A stretch of DNA of 64,000 bases from Harmothoe impar (lineage: Eukaryota; Annelida; Polychaeta; Phyllodocida; Polynoidae). The DNA lies in NCBI GenBank assembly GCA_947462335.1, contig OX381715.1, positions 42,625,472 to 42,689,471 on the forward strand, written 5' to 3'. Position 1 is the stretch's first letter. Every line of letters begins with the position of its first letter. A model generated the notes under the pieces. It was not told the origin of the DNA, searched no databases, and worked only from the letters and a program-made list of their open reading frames with translations. Both the position numbers and the translations under genes were made by a program. This document shows positions 11,711 through 24,305 of this stretch, one piece after another.

Positions 11711-12388
11711 AGCTTTTTAATAGTTTTGATAATAAATTATTTCATAGCATATTCATAGTATGTTTATTCTCAGATGTATCTTTTTTCAGAAGCAGAACTA
11801 TGTGTTATATCATAAAAGAACATAATCAAAGATTTATATGACACATGCAAATAGCAGCAATCCTCTGAAGATGGTTTATATTAACCTAAAGGAAAATGTG
11901 TAAGGCTCTAACCCAGTGGATAAACTAAAAGCTATAATTTAACAACTTGTATGCATTAAATATGTATTTTTCATATTCGGTCCTATGCTAAAGTAACAAC
12001 AGCAAGTTTTTCCACCTTAAATTTCAAAAATAAATACATATTGCTGATTGTTTGAACCATTCAAGATATGTGGTTCAAGGTGCCTCAGTGGGTGGGTCAA
12101 CCTGCCCAGGGCATGGGGCACATTGAACCACCCAAAGATTTTATTTTCAAAAAATCAAAAGAAATACAACAAATGACCATACTTGCTTTGCCATGGGTCG
12201 TCATATAGCACATTGATATAAGGTAACTGCTAGACATGAAATCAAAGTTCAGATAACCTTGATAAAGTCCGGAAAAAAATAAATGTGCATAAGTGGCTCA
12301 ATGTGCCCCTCTCTCCCCTACATCTTTAACTATAGAACGGTACACATAAATGTGGAGCTTAGTAAAACCTTATAAAAATTGTATAGAT

Positions 12389-12503
12389 AGCCGGTCATAG
12401 ACGGCACCCAGTCATAGACGGCACGCGGTTATAGATGGCACCCGGTCATAGACGGCACCCAGTCATAGATGGCACCCGGTCATAGACGGCACCCGGTCAT
12501 AGA
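12389..12503. repeat. 17-bp minisatellite 'ggtcatagacggcaccc'
   Basis: About seven units with small changes (cagtcata, cggttata, agatgg). Single related units recur, partly inverted, at 12650-12690 and 12845-12915. Confidence 0.85.
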
Positions 12504-12609
12504 CGAACACATTGGCCCAAGTTCGTGAGACACAGTCTGAGGCTGACAAACACTGCCTATGGTATATTTTCTGACCTGTTGGTGAAGGTGAGAAAAGGAG
12601 AGTATATTA

Positions 12610-12945
12610 GGGCCGTGTGTCACTAAATCAACACAAGTTGAAAGTCTATGGCCGGATGCAATTTATGACCGGGTGCAATATATGACAGGTATGAGAGAAC
12701 AGCTTATTTCGACAATGCAGGTGGATGCTACTGATATAGTGACGTATATGACTGGTAAGAGGAAAATCACATTCTATGTGTGTTAAAATAGAGATATCAT
12801 TATAACAAATAGTCATAAAACATCCATCAACCTTTTGCGGCCATTTCATGCCATCATAGATTGCACCCTGTCATAAATTTCACCCGCTCATAGATTGCAT
12901 CTGGTCATAGACTTTCAACTTGTATCGATTTGGTGTGGTTGATGA
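12610..12945. repeat. Inverted-repeat element built on the 17-bp minisatellite motif
   Basis: 'caagttgaaagtctatggcc' at about 12633 and 'catagactttcaacttg' at about 12906 form inverted arms, each followed inwards by 'gatgcaat' and 'tgaccgggtgcaa'-type units. The interior ~160 bases are AT-rich. Flanking 'gaacac...ggcc...gaggctga' blocks are direct copies (12504, 12947). Confidence 0.6.
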
Positions 12946-13258
12946 CGAACACTGGCCAGAGTCGTATGAGGCTGATTAATCATACACATAGAATATCTCT
13001 GAGCTGTTGGTTAGGCTGACAATTGAAGACTGCCTAGAAAACTAAATATTGGGAAACTCATGTTAAATATAGTTTCCATATGCTTTGATGAGCCCTTGAG
13101 TTGTTCTGGATATGAAAGGAAAAGAAAATTGCAGCGATTTCTATTTGGCCTGATATGATAGCCATTTTAGAACTCTTGTGAGCTTCATGTAAGGGAAAAC
13201 ATGTAACCATTTTACCGATTGCAACAAATGGCATAGCACATGAAGCATTATGCCGCCC

Positions 13259-16027
13259 TTAACCCTTTAAGGACAGATGTCGCTAACAGATGACATTTGT
13301 TGTCATGATGCACCAATGCCCCGGCAAGTGACTCGCCGATGCTGCATTGGTGCATCATGCCAACCCTTCAGAAATGTCTCAATCCCATAATAGGGGGGGG
13401 GGTGATGAATCTACTTTTCTTCGGGGACAGGCTCAAACTATGCATTCGGGTCCAAAAATACAGGAAATCACAAAAATAGATCGGCCAAATAGTGAGAAAA
13501 CAGCCAAAATTCATGCTTTCAGATTCCTTCTAAAATCAAATCATGACTTCATGGAAATGGTCAGAAACCTTCATATGGGACCCAAAAAGACCATTTTAAG
13601 TCATATTGTTGTGATTATAGAGCTGTTTCCCCCTCTGGGGAGGTGGTTAGTCCTCGGTAAAATACCGATAAATCAGCTATTTTGAAGGCATTTGCTCCCT
13701 TACAATCACATCCCTATACTGCCATAAAAGATCCTCAGGACACCTAATCAGGCAGATTAAACCCTTCTGGAGGGTTCCTTTTTCTGTCAACTCCTCTCTA
13801 TGACCCCCCCCCCTCCCAGCATGCACCAATAGCGTTCACATAACTCTCCTGCCCCCCCTTAGCCTCTATAATTACCTTATACTGAAATAATGTATTAACA
13901 TAAGACCTGTCTGATAGTTTGAACCTTTTTTGAGGGCTCCCTGTTCCTGTTAACCACCTCTTATGACCCACCTCCACCCCATCCCCACCCTCACCCCAAA
14001 CTAATAGCCATGAAATACCCCCCCCCCCCTCGGCTCCATATTACACAGTATAACCATCAGTCCAACCCTCCCTCCATGTGGCACAGTTCACCGCATTGCC
14101 TCTCATGGTATGTATCATGCCTGGGAGTGGGACAGTGGTGTGGTTAAAAGAGGGCCCCCCCTCCGAAAAAAAAGAATGAGTGAGCTGGGTCCTTGAGATC
14201 ACTCTGGTAGGTGTATCTCCTACAGCTGGTAGAGGGATACTGTAGTTCAAGTCAAATTTGGGTTCAATATTTGGTTTAATATCAAGATATGTATTCATCT
14301 GTCCTCAAAGTTTGATATTAGGTTCCACCAACTTACCCTTTACCCCATATAGGGGATGGCATAGATCTACCAAGAACCATGCCTATGTTATATTTTCATA
14401 TAATATTATCTGAATATTATAGCAGCACCCTGAGATGTTGCATGTATGCCTGTCTTTGACAAAATCTGATCTTTAGCATTGCAAATGAGGTATTAGGGTT
14501 ACCTACCCCTCCCCATAATATAATTGCAAGGTTTATTATTGGCTTCAATAATATTTAGGGTTCAGAGTATTTATTTAACACCTCAGAGAATTGAATTAAA
14601 CAATTATTTCTTGTCTTATGTCTAGGATACTAACCATGCAAGGTGTAGACTAAGAGATATGGACACCAGTCCTTATTTGGAGTCATTTGCAGGCTCCCCC
14701 ATCCCCTCACCCCTCTACCATCCATCATTCTATGCATTCAACCACTTGGTTAAGGAGGAGAGTCAGGGTTTTATTTATTGTTATATCAGGTTATTAGTGA
14801 TGTTAATATTAGATCTCTGCTATAACTTTAATAGAACTACTATGTATAATAAGTGTAACAACATGGAGCAGTCATCTTGACCATGAATACACATGGGGTG
14901 AGGTACTAGGCATAGAATGGAGGGGGGGGGACTGTGATCATTGGTAGGGTAACTCAAAATGAATATAGAGACCTTTGAAAAGGGTATTATCTGTCTGATC
15001 TAAACTCATTTTAATATGTTGACAATTCAAAAACATTGAAGCAAAGGCCCTCCAAGATGTGGGTTATATTCATGCAATCACAAGAATATAACCTGTAATA
15101 GTCTCTTTGGGTCCCTTATCAGTTTTCTGTTGAGGTGGTAAAGCCATTCATGCATGTATGATAAATAGATGATAAGAGGTCTGATGGTTGGAGTTCTTAG
15201 ATGGACTGAGGTAGCCCTCCTCTTATGTCTGTATAGGGTTAGGGAGGAGGTCTGGGCCCCCTCCATATCCCTCACCCCTCTTTTAAACACACCACTGTCT
15301 TACTCCCAAGACATGCAAAGGTGTCTGTGAATGACTATTGATGTTCAAAGATCCTGATATTCTGAGTACAGTGTAATATAGAGACGAGGGCAGAGGGGGG
15401 AAGGGAGTTATCTGATGGCTATTGGTGCATGCTATGGGGGGGGGAGGTGTTGAGGGTCATAGGGGGTAGTTAACAGAAACAGGGTGCCCTCCAGAATGGT
15501 TCATGATGATGTTTTATGGCAGTATAGGGACCTGATTGTATAGGAGCAAATGCCTTCAAAATAGCTGATTTATAGGTATTTTTACCATGGATGCACCCCC
15601 TCCCCAGAGGGGGAAACACCCCTATAATCACAACAATATGACTTTAAATGCTCTCTTTGGGTCCCAAATGAAGGTTTCTGACCATTTTCATGAAGGCATG
15701 GTGAGGTTTGAGTAGGAATCTGAAAGCCTGAATTTGGGCTGTTTTCTCACTATTTGGCCGATCTTTGGACCCAATGTACGGGGGGGTCACAGGGGTCCGA
15801 AAAAAATATTTTTGTGATTTCCCGAGTTTTGGGTCCCAAATGCATAGTTTGAGCCTGTCCCTGAAACCGTACGACAAAATTAGTCATTTAACACCCCCCC
15901 CCTACCCATAAGGTAGACATGATGCTTGAATGCAGCTCTGGCGAGTTACTCACCAGGGCTGAATTCATGAATGATGATGACCAAGGGCATAATGCATTAA
16001 GGTATCATGCCATCTTCGAAGGGTTAA
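13259..16027. mobile_element. 2.8-kb TTAA-flanked inverted-repeat element (piggyBac-like ends)
   Basis: TTAA at 13259-13262 is followed by CCCTTTAAGG; TTAA at 16024-16027 is preceded by the complement of CCCTTCGAAG. TTAA targets and CCCTTT-type ends are typical of piggyBac elements. Long inverted arms run inside the ends: 13370-13740 matches 15490-15900 in inverted orientation ('cagattccttctaaaatcaa', 'ggcatttgctccct'). No transposase frame is recognisable in the middle (13800-15480), so it is non-autonomous. The right-hand part was copied by tandem duplication to 17278-19277. Confidence 0.6.
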
Positions 16028-16513
16028 AGAGTTCACCAATAGTATGACATATTGCCTCGAGTGACCAAGTGGAAGGTGTGGGAGGTGGTCAATACGGAGA
16101 ACATGGCTGCTATCAACCACAGCATGATTTGTACAGGAACAGGGTAAGGGCTTGACCCTTTAAGAACCGCATGTTGCCTGAGCCTTTATGTTCATATGAC
16201 AGACTAAGTATATATGTCACCCACACTACGTCGGTACATCATGACGACCCTTTGGGGGTGTATCAACCTTATAGGAATGGCATGATGCATTAATGACACA
16301 CTGACAGGATACCCTGCACTGCTGCATTCAAGCATCATGACTACAGAAGGAGATTAAATGACTCTGCTGCCCTTAAAATGTGGTGGCCCCATACACAGCC
16401 GGGTAGAATACCGAGTGACTCTTGGTAGTAGCCCAGCTAGTCTTTCGTGATCACCAGGTCTGGTAGATGGCACCACTACAATCAGTCGCACAGAATAATT
16501 GGGAGGTTAGTGG
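14467..16513. repeat. Tandem duplication, copy 1 (2.0 kb)
   Basis: It matches 17278-19277 from 'tgatctttagcattgcaaat' to 'gggaggttagtgg', with few substitutions and a ~50-base stretch (about 15410-15465) absent from copy 2. The period is 2811 bases. The left breakpoint lies within the TTAA element, the right one about 490 bases beyond it. Confidence 0.9.
16150..16380. repeat. TTAA/'gcatcatg' family relic
   Basis: Starts near 'gaccctttaagaaccgcatg' and ends near 'gcccttaaaatg', with 'gtacatcatgacgaccc' and 'ggcatgatgcatt' in the interior. Part of tandem copy 1; copied to about 18914-19144. Confidence 0.55.
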
Positions 16514-17277
16514 GGCCTCATATTGGCAGCCAAAATAAAGTTTTCATCTTGCCACTGTGTTCTATTATAGGGAATCTGACCATTGAGTCTACCAAACAGT
16601 GAGTGCTGCCTTCTTGCAAAAAGTGCTAAAAGATCGGTAACTAATTGTTACATTTTGCCTCATAACACAAGCAATATTAGCCCATTTAACCCCTATATTT
16701 TAGGCTGTTCCAATCACCCACTTAGCTGTAAAATTCAGAATTTGTCCACATTTTTAATCAACTATGCTTAAAAAATGATGTGCAGGGCTTCTACTCTACG
16801 ATCAAAGAAACAAAAGGACTGGCAAAACCACATTCAAACTGATAATTCCCTTCAGTGAATACACCTTGATTGTTGAGTCCCATATATGGTGGGAAGATCT
16901 TTATATAGGCGATGCTTTTATGGGAGAATTTATGGTAATTGCACAATACCTGCTTAGTGTAGAGTTCGTCTATAAGAAGTAGTTCGCAATAAGGACTTGA
17001 ACTGCAGAATTCTTTGTAGGATGCAAAAAAGGAAGGTTTTATTCAATCAACCTGTACAAGTAAGCTAAACCAGTTTGTAAAGGACTGTCGGTGATTATGA
17101 GTTCTGGAAGTGCTTTCAATCTAACATTCACTATATCGGAGACCTAAGGAGGTCTGTCTGAACCAGGGGTGAGAGGCTGTATTTATACTGTCCGCATCTG
17201 ATTGGAGCGTCCCCTTGTTCCAGATAGATGCACTAAAACATTAGCGTTTGATTACAAACTATAGTTATATATATATA
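16514..17277. other. Spacer between the two 2.0-kb copies
   Basis: 760 bases without a convincing gene or repeat apart from a terminal AT run. A purine-rich 'ggaaggttttattcaatcaa' stretch near 17030 looks like the edge of an old retroelement but cannot be assigned. Confidence 0.5.
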
Positions 17278-19277
17278 TGATCTTTAGCATTGCAAATGAG
17301 GTATTAGGGTTACCTACCCCTCCCCATAATATAATTGCAAGGTTTATTATTGGCTTCAATAATATTTAGGGTTCAGAGTATTTATTTAACACCTCAGAGA
17401 ATTGAATTAAACAATTATCTTTTGTCTTATGTCTAGGATACTAACCATGCAAGGTGTAGACTAAGAGATATGGACACCAGTCCTTATTTGGAGTCATTTG
17501 CAGGCTCCCCCATCCCCTCACCCCTCTACCATCCATCATTCTATGCATTCAACCACTTGGTTAAGGAGGAGAGTCAGGGTTTTATTTATTGTTGTATCAG
17601 GTTATTAGTGATGTTAATATTAGATCTCTGCTATAACTTTAATAGAATTACTATGTATAATAAGTGTAACAACATGGAGCAGTCATCTTGACCATGAATA
17701 CACATGGGGTGAGGTACTAGGCATAGAATGGAGGGGGGGGGACTGTGATCATTGGTAGGGTGAAAATGAATATAGAGACCTTTGAAAAGTGTATTATCTG
17801 TCTGATCTAAACTCATTTTAATATGTTGACAATTCAATTACATTGAAGCAAAGGCCCTGCAAGATGTGGGTTATATTCATGCAATCACAAGAATATAACC
17901 TGTAATAGTCTCTCTGGGTCCCTTATCAGTTTTCTGTTGAGGTGGTAAAGCCATTCATGCATGTATGATAAATAGATTATAATATTATGAGGTCTGATGG
18001 TTGGAGTTCTTAGATGGACTGAGGTAGCCCTCCTCTTATGTCTGTATAGGGTAAGGGAGGAGGTCTGGGCCCCCTCCATATCCCTCACACCTCTTTTAAA
18101 CACACCACTGTCTTACTCCCAAGACAGGCAAAGGTGTCTGTGAATGACTATTGATGTTCAAAGATCCTGATATTCTGAGTACAGTGTAATATAGAGGCGA
18201 GGGCAGAGGGGGGAAGGGAGTTATAGGGGGTAGTTAACAGAAACAGGGGGCCCTCCAGAATGGTTCATGATGATGTTTTATGGCAGTATAGGGACCTGAT
18301 TGTATAGGAGCAAATGCCTTCAAAATAGCTGATTTATCGGTATTTTACCATGGATGCACCCCCTCCCCAGAGGGGGAAACACCCCTATAATCACAACAAT
18401 ATGACTTTAAATGCTCTCTTTGGGTCCCAAATGAAGGTTTCTGACCATTTTCATGAAGGCATGGTGAGGTTTGAGTAGGAATCTGAAAGCCTGAATTTGG
18501 GCTGTTTTCTCACTATTTGGCCGATCTTTGGACCCAATGTACGGGGGGGTCACAGGGGTCCGAAAAAAATATTTTTGTGATTTCCCGAGTTTTGGGTCCC
18601 AAATGCATAGTTTGAGCCTGTCCCTGAAACCGTACGACAAAATTAGCCATTTAACACCCCCCCCCCTACCCATAAGGTAGACATGATGCTTGAATGCAGC
18701 TCTGGCGAGTTACTCACCAGGGCTGAATTCATGAATGATGATGACCAAGGGCATAATGCATTAAGGTATCATGCCATCTTCGAAGGGTTAAAGAGTTCAC
18801 CAATAGTATGACATATTGCCTCGAGTGACCAAGTGGAAGGTGTGGGAGGTGGTCAATACGGAGAACATGGCTGCTATCAACCACAGCATGATTTGTACAG
18901 GAACAGGGTAAGGGCTTGACCCTTTAAGAACCGCATGTTGCCTGAGCCTTTATGTTCATATGACAGACTAAGTATATATGTCACCCACACTACGTCGGTA
19001 CATCATGACGACTCTTTGGGGGTGTATCAACCTTATAGGAATGGCATGATGCATTAATGACACACTGACAGGATACCCGGCACTGCTGCATTCAAGCATC
19101 ATGACTACAGAAGGAGATTAAATGACTCTGCTGCCCTTAAAATGTGGTGGCCCCATACACAGCCGGGTAGAATACGGAGTGACACTTGGTAGTAGCCCAG
19201 CTAGTCTTTCGTGATCACCAGGTCTGGTAGATGGCACCACTACAACCAATCGCGCAGAATAATTGGGAGGTTAGTGG
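17278..19277. repeat. Tandem duplication, copy 2 (2.0 kb)
   Basis: Second copy of 14467-16513. It begins right after an (AT)n run ('tatatatatatatga'), a plausible breakpoint, and carries the right half of the TTAA element without its left end. Small frames such as 17470-17691 are open in both copies only because the copies are near identical. Confidence 0.9.
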
Positions 19278-19505
19278 CATCCCCGGCCTTCAGTTTATCA
19301 CAGTAGGCATTGTAGTCCGGGATCTGTTTTGCCCTTCTGGAAAGGTCCTTTCCTAACCATTCATGAGTCTGTTCCACCAGAGTCACTTCCGCCCACGGAT
19401 TCCCCGTATCCTGGTGGAGAGCCTGAAGGGGTGAAACACCTCGGTAATCCTCCCCCTCCTACCATACCGATCCAGTAACGTAGGGAGCAGAGAACAGCCA
19501 GACAT

Positions 19506-19578
19506 GAGTTGGTAGTGTAACGGTTAGCACACTTGTCACCACTGTGAGAGGTCTGTGGTTCGATTCCCCGCTGATCCA
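19506..19578 (+). repeat. tRNA-like sequence
   Basis: A box TAGTGTAACGG at 19513-19523 and B box GGTTCGATTCC at 19557-19567, at tRNA spacing. The D arm pairs (GTGT/GCAC). Anticodon and acceptor stems are weak. A tRNA-derived SINE head is more likely than an active tRNA. Confidence 0.4.
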
Positions 19579-19745
19579 ATGACTCAGTTTTCCGTGACCT
19601 TTATTTAGATTAGTTAGATTCATTTATATTATATCGTATGTTTAGTACAATCAGACCAAGTGGATGTTTCTTAATTGGGTACAACCAGTTCAATATTTAC
19701 AATGCTCAGGTACTTGGATTGCAGATGTAGATGTTATAACATACC

Positions 19746-19853
19746 CAGTGGGCACATAACATTGAATCAACATTGATAAATGGTTGTCAATGTTGATTCA
19801 ATGTTGATGCAATGTCTATTCAACGTTGAACTGAATTTTGTGCCCACTGGGTA
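19746..19853. mobile_element. 108-bp palindromic MITE (CCCAGTGGGCACA ends), TA target
   Basis: Ends CCCAGTGGGCACA and its perfect complement, flanked by TA. The centre has several 'aatgttgattcaa' repeats. This type of 'acccagtgggca' element is common in marine animal genomes. Confidence 0.7.
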
Positions 19854-19944
19854 GTGCACACAATCTATTTAGACAACAAAGAAAAGCCAGCCAAGACTAA
19901 TTACCATTCTCCTTAAGGCTTATAACACTTATAAAGCTACTCAC

Positions 19945-20147
19945 TTGTACCATTTCTGGCTTATAGTTACGCACCTGATGCACGCTCACTGTGCGGAGTT
20001 CCCATCAAACGAACCCTTGTCCCCAGACTTTGTCATTCCTAAGGGGAACAAGCTGGTCCCGGTCACTTATGTCAGGCTACTGGGTTTCCTGAAGAGGCTT
20101 ATGAGACAAGCTGGCTTGGACCACGAGCGAGCATTTCTTTTTGGAGT
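19945..20147 (+). pseudogene. Fragment of a tyrosine recombinase (YR retroelement relic)
   Basis: In the plus frame, from about 19966 to 20133, the residues FPSNEPLSPDFVIPKG...PVTYVRLLGFLKRLMRQAGLD align with the recombinase at 50650-51726 (FPSSDPNSQAFMLVG...PLTYSKLLSFLKTLLDRSGLE). Similarity stops just before the HxxR catalytic box, where a 72-bp direct repeat begins (20148). The N-terminal half is also missing. This is the broken remnant of a second, divergent YR element, not the one at 50-55 kb. Confidence 0.7.
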
Positions 20148-20220
20148 TGCCGTGTGTGTATGTTTCACACGGGCCCAAGACGTATATCATGTATCCTCGT
20201 CTTGTCCCCCTCCTCATATA
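20148..20220 (+). repeat. 72-bp direct repeat, copy 1
   Basis: The block 'gtgtgtatgtttcacacggg' to 'cccctcctcatat' recurs at 24306-24381 with about 90 percent identity by eye. The two copies bracket the inverted-repeat element at 20220-24103. Confidence 0.7.
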
Positions 20221-23200
20221 GGGCTGCAGCAGACCCTCCAAGAGGGGCTTATTTCAGGAGTTTAATTCGAGGAATTACTAAAAGCTATGGCATGTTTTTT
20301 TTATGTTCTCCAGGTCTTCTGGATGTGGAAAAGTGATGTTGTGGTGAAGAAAGCTCGTGCAGGCACCATGAAATTCAAGATGGCCGCCAAAATGTTATAA
20401 GTCCTTGAAAATGATATATCTTTGGTTGTAATCAACATAGAGACATGTTTTAAAGTTCAAAATATACATTTTTAAGGTCAAGGAGTTCAGATTCATCATT
20501 TGTGAGAACTTAAGTGGCAGCCATCTTGAATTTTTAATGAGGTCGGACATCGAAATACAAGAATTTTATATAAGAATGTGATTTCTTGTTCATATCATCA
20601 TGCAGAATGAATTCATAGTTCAAGGAACATTGTTTCTGATAATAAGGACTTGACAGTGAACACTTAGAATAATGCATGTGGCAGACATTTTGAATAGTTA
20701 ATGATATTGATGCCATAATGCCCAAACTCCCATTTGAACATGGTGAGCAGCAGGTACTCCAAAAGGGACTCATTTCAACAGTTTAATTCAAGGAATTACT
20801 AAAAGCCCTGGCATGTCTTTTTTTTTGTTTTCCAATGCTTCTGGATGAAGAACAGTGATGTTCTAGTAATGGAAGCCTTTGCAGGTACCAACAATTATAC
20901 ACTTTCTTGTTGCCACCACTGCCAAAAGTAGTTTGCATCTGTTGAGGGATGATAAATTCTTGAAAACGGTAATTGGTTATAATCAACATGGAGACATGAT
21001 TAAAAGTTTGATAGATATATACATTTCTGAATTTTATAGTCCAGAACATTGAGGAAGATCCAATAGAGGGAAGAACATTGAGGGTGGTGGGCACATCAGA
21101 ATCAAGGAGGGAAGGATGTTGAGAGGGACTGGGTGAGCACCCTAATTTACAAACCTGATCAAGGGCCATATGATCAAACCATGAATCCTCCCAGGCCTCC
21201 CACCTCTCCTTCACTATTAAAGACTTCTCCTATTGATCCTTAGGTGTATCATCCCACTTCCTATCCAGGCTCCTTCAGGGTTTCTAGTAGTTCTGACCCC
21301 TCCTATAGGTTTGCAATTCCCAACCTGAGCCTAACATCAATCCTGCCCCTGCTTGAAGATCTCCCATTTCCCCAGGGTCTCCATGATGTTATTACAAATC
21401 ATTGGAATTGTGTTTAATCACTAACTAACATTAAGGAAATGTTAGACTTATATGCCAAGAAAAGTGAGCCAACCCCCCCCCCCCCCCAGTGTACTATCAA
21501 ATAGCAAGGAATGTAATTAGTTTTTTGGTACCACCAACCCAACATTATCAATGTCCCTGTATTCAATGCCCTTCCATCCTTCTCAATGTGCCTCTCTCAA
21601 AATGCCACCTCTCTGCTTATGTGTCACCCTTCTTCTTATGGTGCCCATTCCCTACCATTGAATGTTCCACTCTTCCTCTCAAGTTGCCCCGTCCCTGGTA
21701 ATGTCATCCCAACCTCCCTCACCAGGTACCTCCTCCCTGCCAATGCCCCAATCTCCTGCTCAAGGTGCCTTTGACATATACCCCTCCTGCTTTTTACTAA
21801 TTGAGATGCAACATTCATCTTATCATGTTCATGTAGGGTAATACAGACCTCAAGGTCTAGGTACTTTCAGAGGAGGGAACATGGGGATATCATATTCCCA
21901 TATATATATTTTGATAAAAATACAACACATTCCCTTCCTATCTCTCTATCCTTCATCCTTCTGCCTTTCCCCTCCTTTGTGCCTTCCCTATCCTGCCTAT
22001 ATCCTACCTACCCCACTTGTGTCTATTACCTATTCTCTATCTACCCCCCCCCATCTCACTTTCTACCCATCACTGACCCAGACTATGTGACCCATATTAA
22101 ACCCCTCCCTGGTTATCCAATCCTCTGCCTTCCTCCACCCATCCTCTTAACTTGCTTATCCGTCCGTCTGCATTTCCTCTCCTCTCCTTATATCTCCTTC
22201 CCCCTGCCTATCCCTCTATGTGTTGCAGTCCTGCCTCTCCTGAAACCTCTCCACTCTGAATCACACAATAGGGACATCCTGGGTCCCCGTTGTGTAGGGA
22301 ATGGATCCCTGTATAATTGGGCTGTGTGTTATCTCAAGAATATTTTGCTAACCAGAGATAAGAGCACATAGATGGTGCACACCCTGACCTACTTAGCAGA
22401 GGCGGTCAGTGCATGGTGTGTTGTCCGCTCCCCACCCCCTGCCTCCCGTCAGCTGACCACGGGGTGACACCACCCCTCCCCCTGCTCCTGACTAGCCCCA
22501 CCCTCACCCCACAGACAGCACCCCCTAGCGTACATATTCCCGGATTTCAGGCCTGCCGCGACTATCTCGGAACGTCCCTATACCTGTCCCTTTTTTCTGC
22601 CAGTATCCTGCTTATCCTTATCTATACTGATTCACCTCTCTGGCCACTGATACGATATCAACCCTCTATCTATCCCTCCCCCTGCCCCTCTTTCCCTGTA
22701 GTTCTATCCCCATCTCTGTTATCAAGATATCTGTAGCTATTCTTTCCATCTCCCTCTTTCATCTATTTCATGTATATTGTTTCAATACTTGTCCCCTAGC
22801 TATCGCTCATCATCTTGCCTCTCTACCTACCTGTCTCTCTGTCCTTTCACACTCTCTCCATACCCTCCTACTTGTCCCTCCCTTACCTATACTACATATA
22901 TCCCTGCTTACCTCTCTCTGTCCCCTCCCTGAATATCCCCCACTTTGTCTTTTTTCTCCCTATTTATAAACCCATTTACTTGCTCTTGCATAAACTCCTC
23001 CCTCTCCAACTTTCTGCCAATCCTTCTTCCTGCCAATCCTTTCCCCTACCTATCCTATCCCCTATGTATGCCTCTCACCGGCCCTACCTCTTCCTCTCCT
23101 GCCTATCACTCCTTCTGACCAATATCTCTTATATAGCCTTATCTCTCTCTGACATACCTTAGCAGAGCTTAGCTACTGATAACTAAACCAGAGTGTTTAG

Positions 23201-24103
23201 AAACTCAAAATACATCTATTTCACCAAATACTTTACATTTACATTAGACCCAAGTATTTTGAACTATTAATTTTCTTTTTTGGTGTTATTTTGATGGAAT
23301 ATCAGCTTTTAAATGATACATGAGTGATCTTTTGACATTATGGCCTGAATCTCATTACATATTCAAAATGGCTGCCACATGCCACATTTAATAGCCATTA
23401 AATTCCAGATACTTCTCATGGACCATAAGTTGTTTCTCTGTGTTAGGGAGAACCAGAAGCAACAGGTATTTGCAAAAAGCAGATTTTTCAGTACCCAACC
23501 TAATTAAAAATCCAAGATGGCTGCCGATTATATAGCTTCTAATGCATAATGAGACTTAAGTTCTTGACCCAAAAAATGAATCATTTTAACTTTAATTGTG
23601 TTCTGTGTTGACAGGATGTGTTTCTCTGTTGACAGGATCGGATAGTTCACAACTGTCAGTCAGATTTTTGACATTATGATATAAATCTCATTAAATATTC
23701 AAAATGGCTGCAGCATGCATTATGCTAGTTTCAAGTTTCAACTCTTCATTATGTAAAACATAGGTTTTCTTAACCATAAAATGGTTCTGCATGTTGATAA
23801 CAACTGGAAATCATATTTTAAAAGAAATTCAAATATTTGTTTCCCGACCTCATTAGAAATTCAAGATGGCTACCACTTATGTTCTCATAAATCATAAATC
23901 TGAGTTCCCTGACTTCTGCTTTTACCAGAATACCAGAAAATGTGTATAATCAATTGCCATTTTCATATAGCCTGCACATGATATCATGACCACAACATCA
24001 CTTTTCATGGTCCCTAGGGTCCCTTCAACATAAAAAAACATGCTGTAGCTTTTAGTAATCATTCGAATTAAAGCACATCTGATGGCCCTGCTGCTGCATC
24101 CCT
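20220..24103. mobile_element. 3.9-kb foldback-like element with long inverted arms
   Basis: Ends read AGGGCTGCAGCAG (left) and, as reverse complement, AGGGATGCAGCAG (right). The first ~85 bases, including 'ggaattactaaaagct', match the last ~85 in inverted orientation. Homology extends to arms of about 500-770 bases carrying 'caagatggc' blocks in opposite orientations (20370, 20515; 23512, 23866). The terminal block recurs once inside the left arm near 20748-20870. The centre (about 21880-23160) is a pyrimidine-rich, low-complexity stretch whose long open frames are not genes. No clear target duplication was found ('atat' only). No transposase. Confidence 0.65.
21880..23165. repeat. Pyrimidine-rich low-complexity region
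   Basis: About 1.3 kb of C/T-rich sequence with many 'ctatccctccc' variants on the plus strand. Several open frames of 70-130 codons arise from the skewed composition; their Pro/Leu/Ser-rich products resemble no protein family. Confidence 0.7.
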
Positions 24104-24305
24104 AATATCTATGGTTGGAAGCAGACGTCATACACCTGGTTTGGGTATTGGTTCACTAGGGGGCACCACCTATCCTGATCTCACCTGTGCCCAGGTATAA
24201 CTAGGTCACAGCTGATCTCCCCTTACAACAGGCAGGCAGGGCAGCCAGGCAGCTGGCTTCATTTATTTTTTCTTTTATAACTGTTATTATATTAAATGTT
24301 AATAA

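Noticed and set aside
16950..17210. Possible LTR retrotransposon edge
   Set aside because: No paired LTR, primer-binding site or pol sequence found nearby.
14659..17691. 73-codon frame present twice (14659-14880 and 17470-17691)
   Set aside because: Duplicated by the 2.8-kb tandem event; AT-rich and without family resemblance.
21489..23162. Several 70-130 codon frames on the plus strand
   Set aside because: Pyrimidine-rich sequence with Pro/Leu/Ser bias, inside a foldback element, with no recognisable domain.
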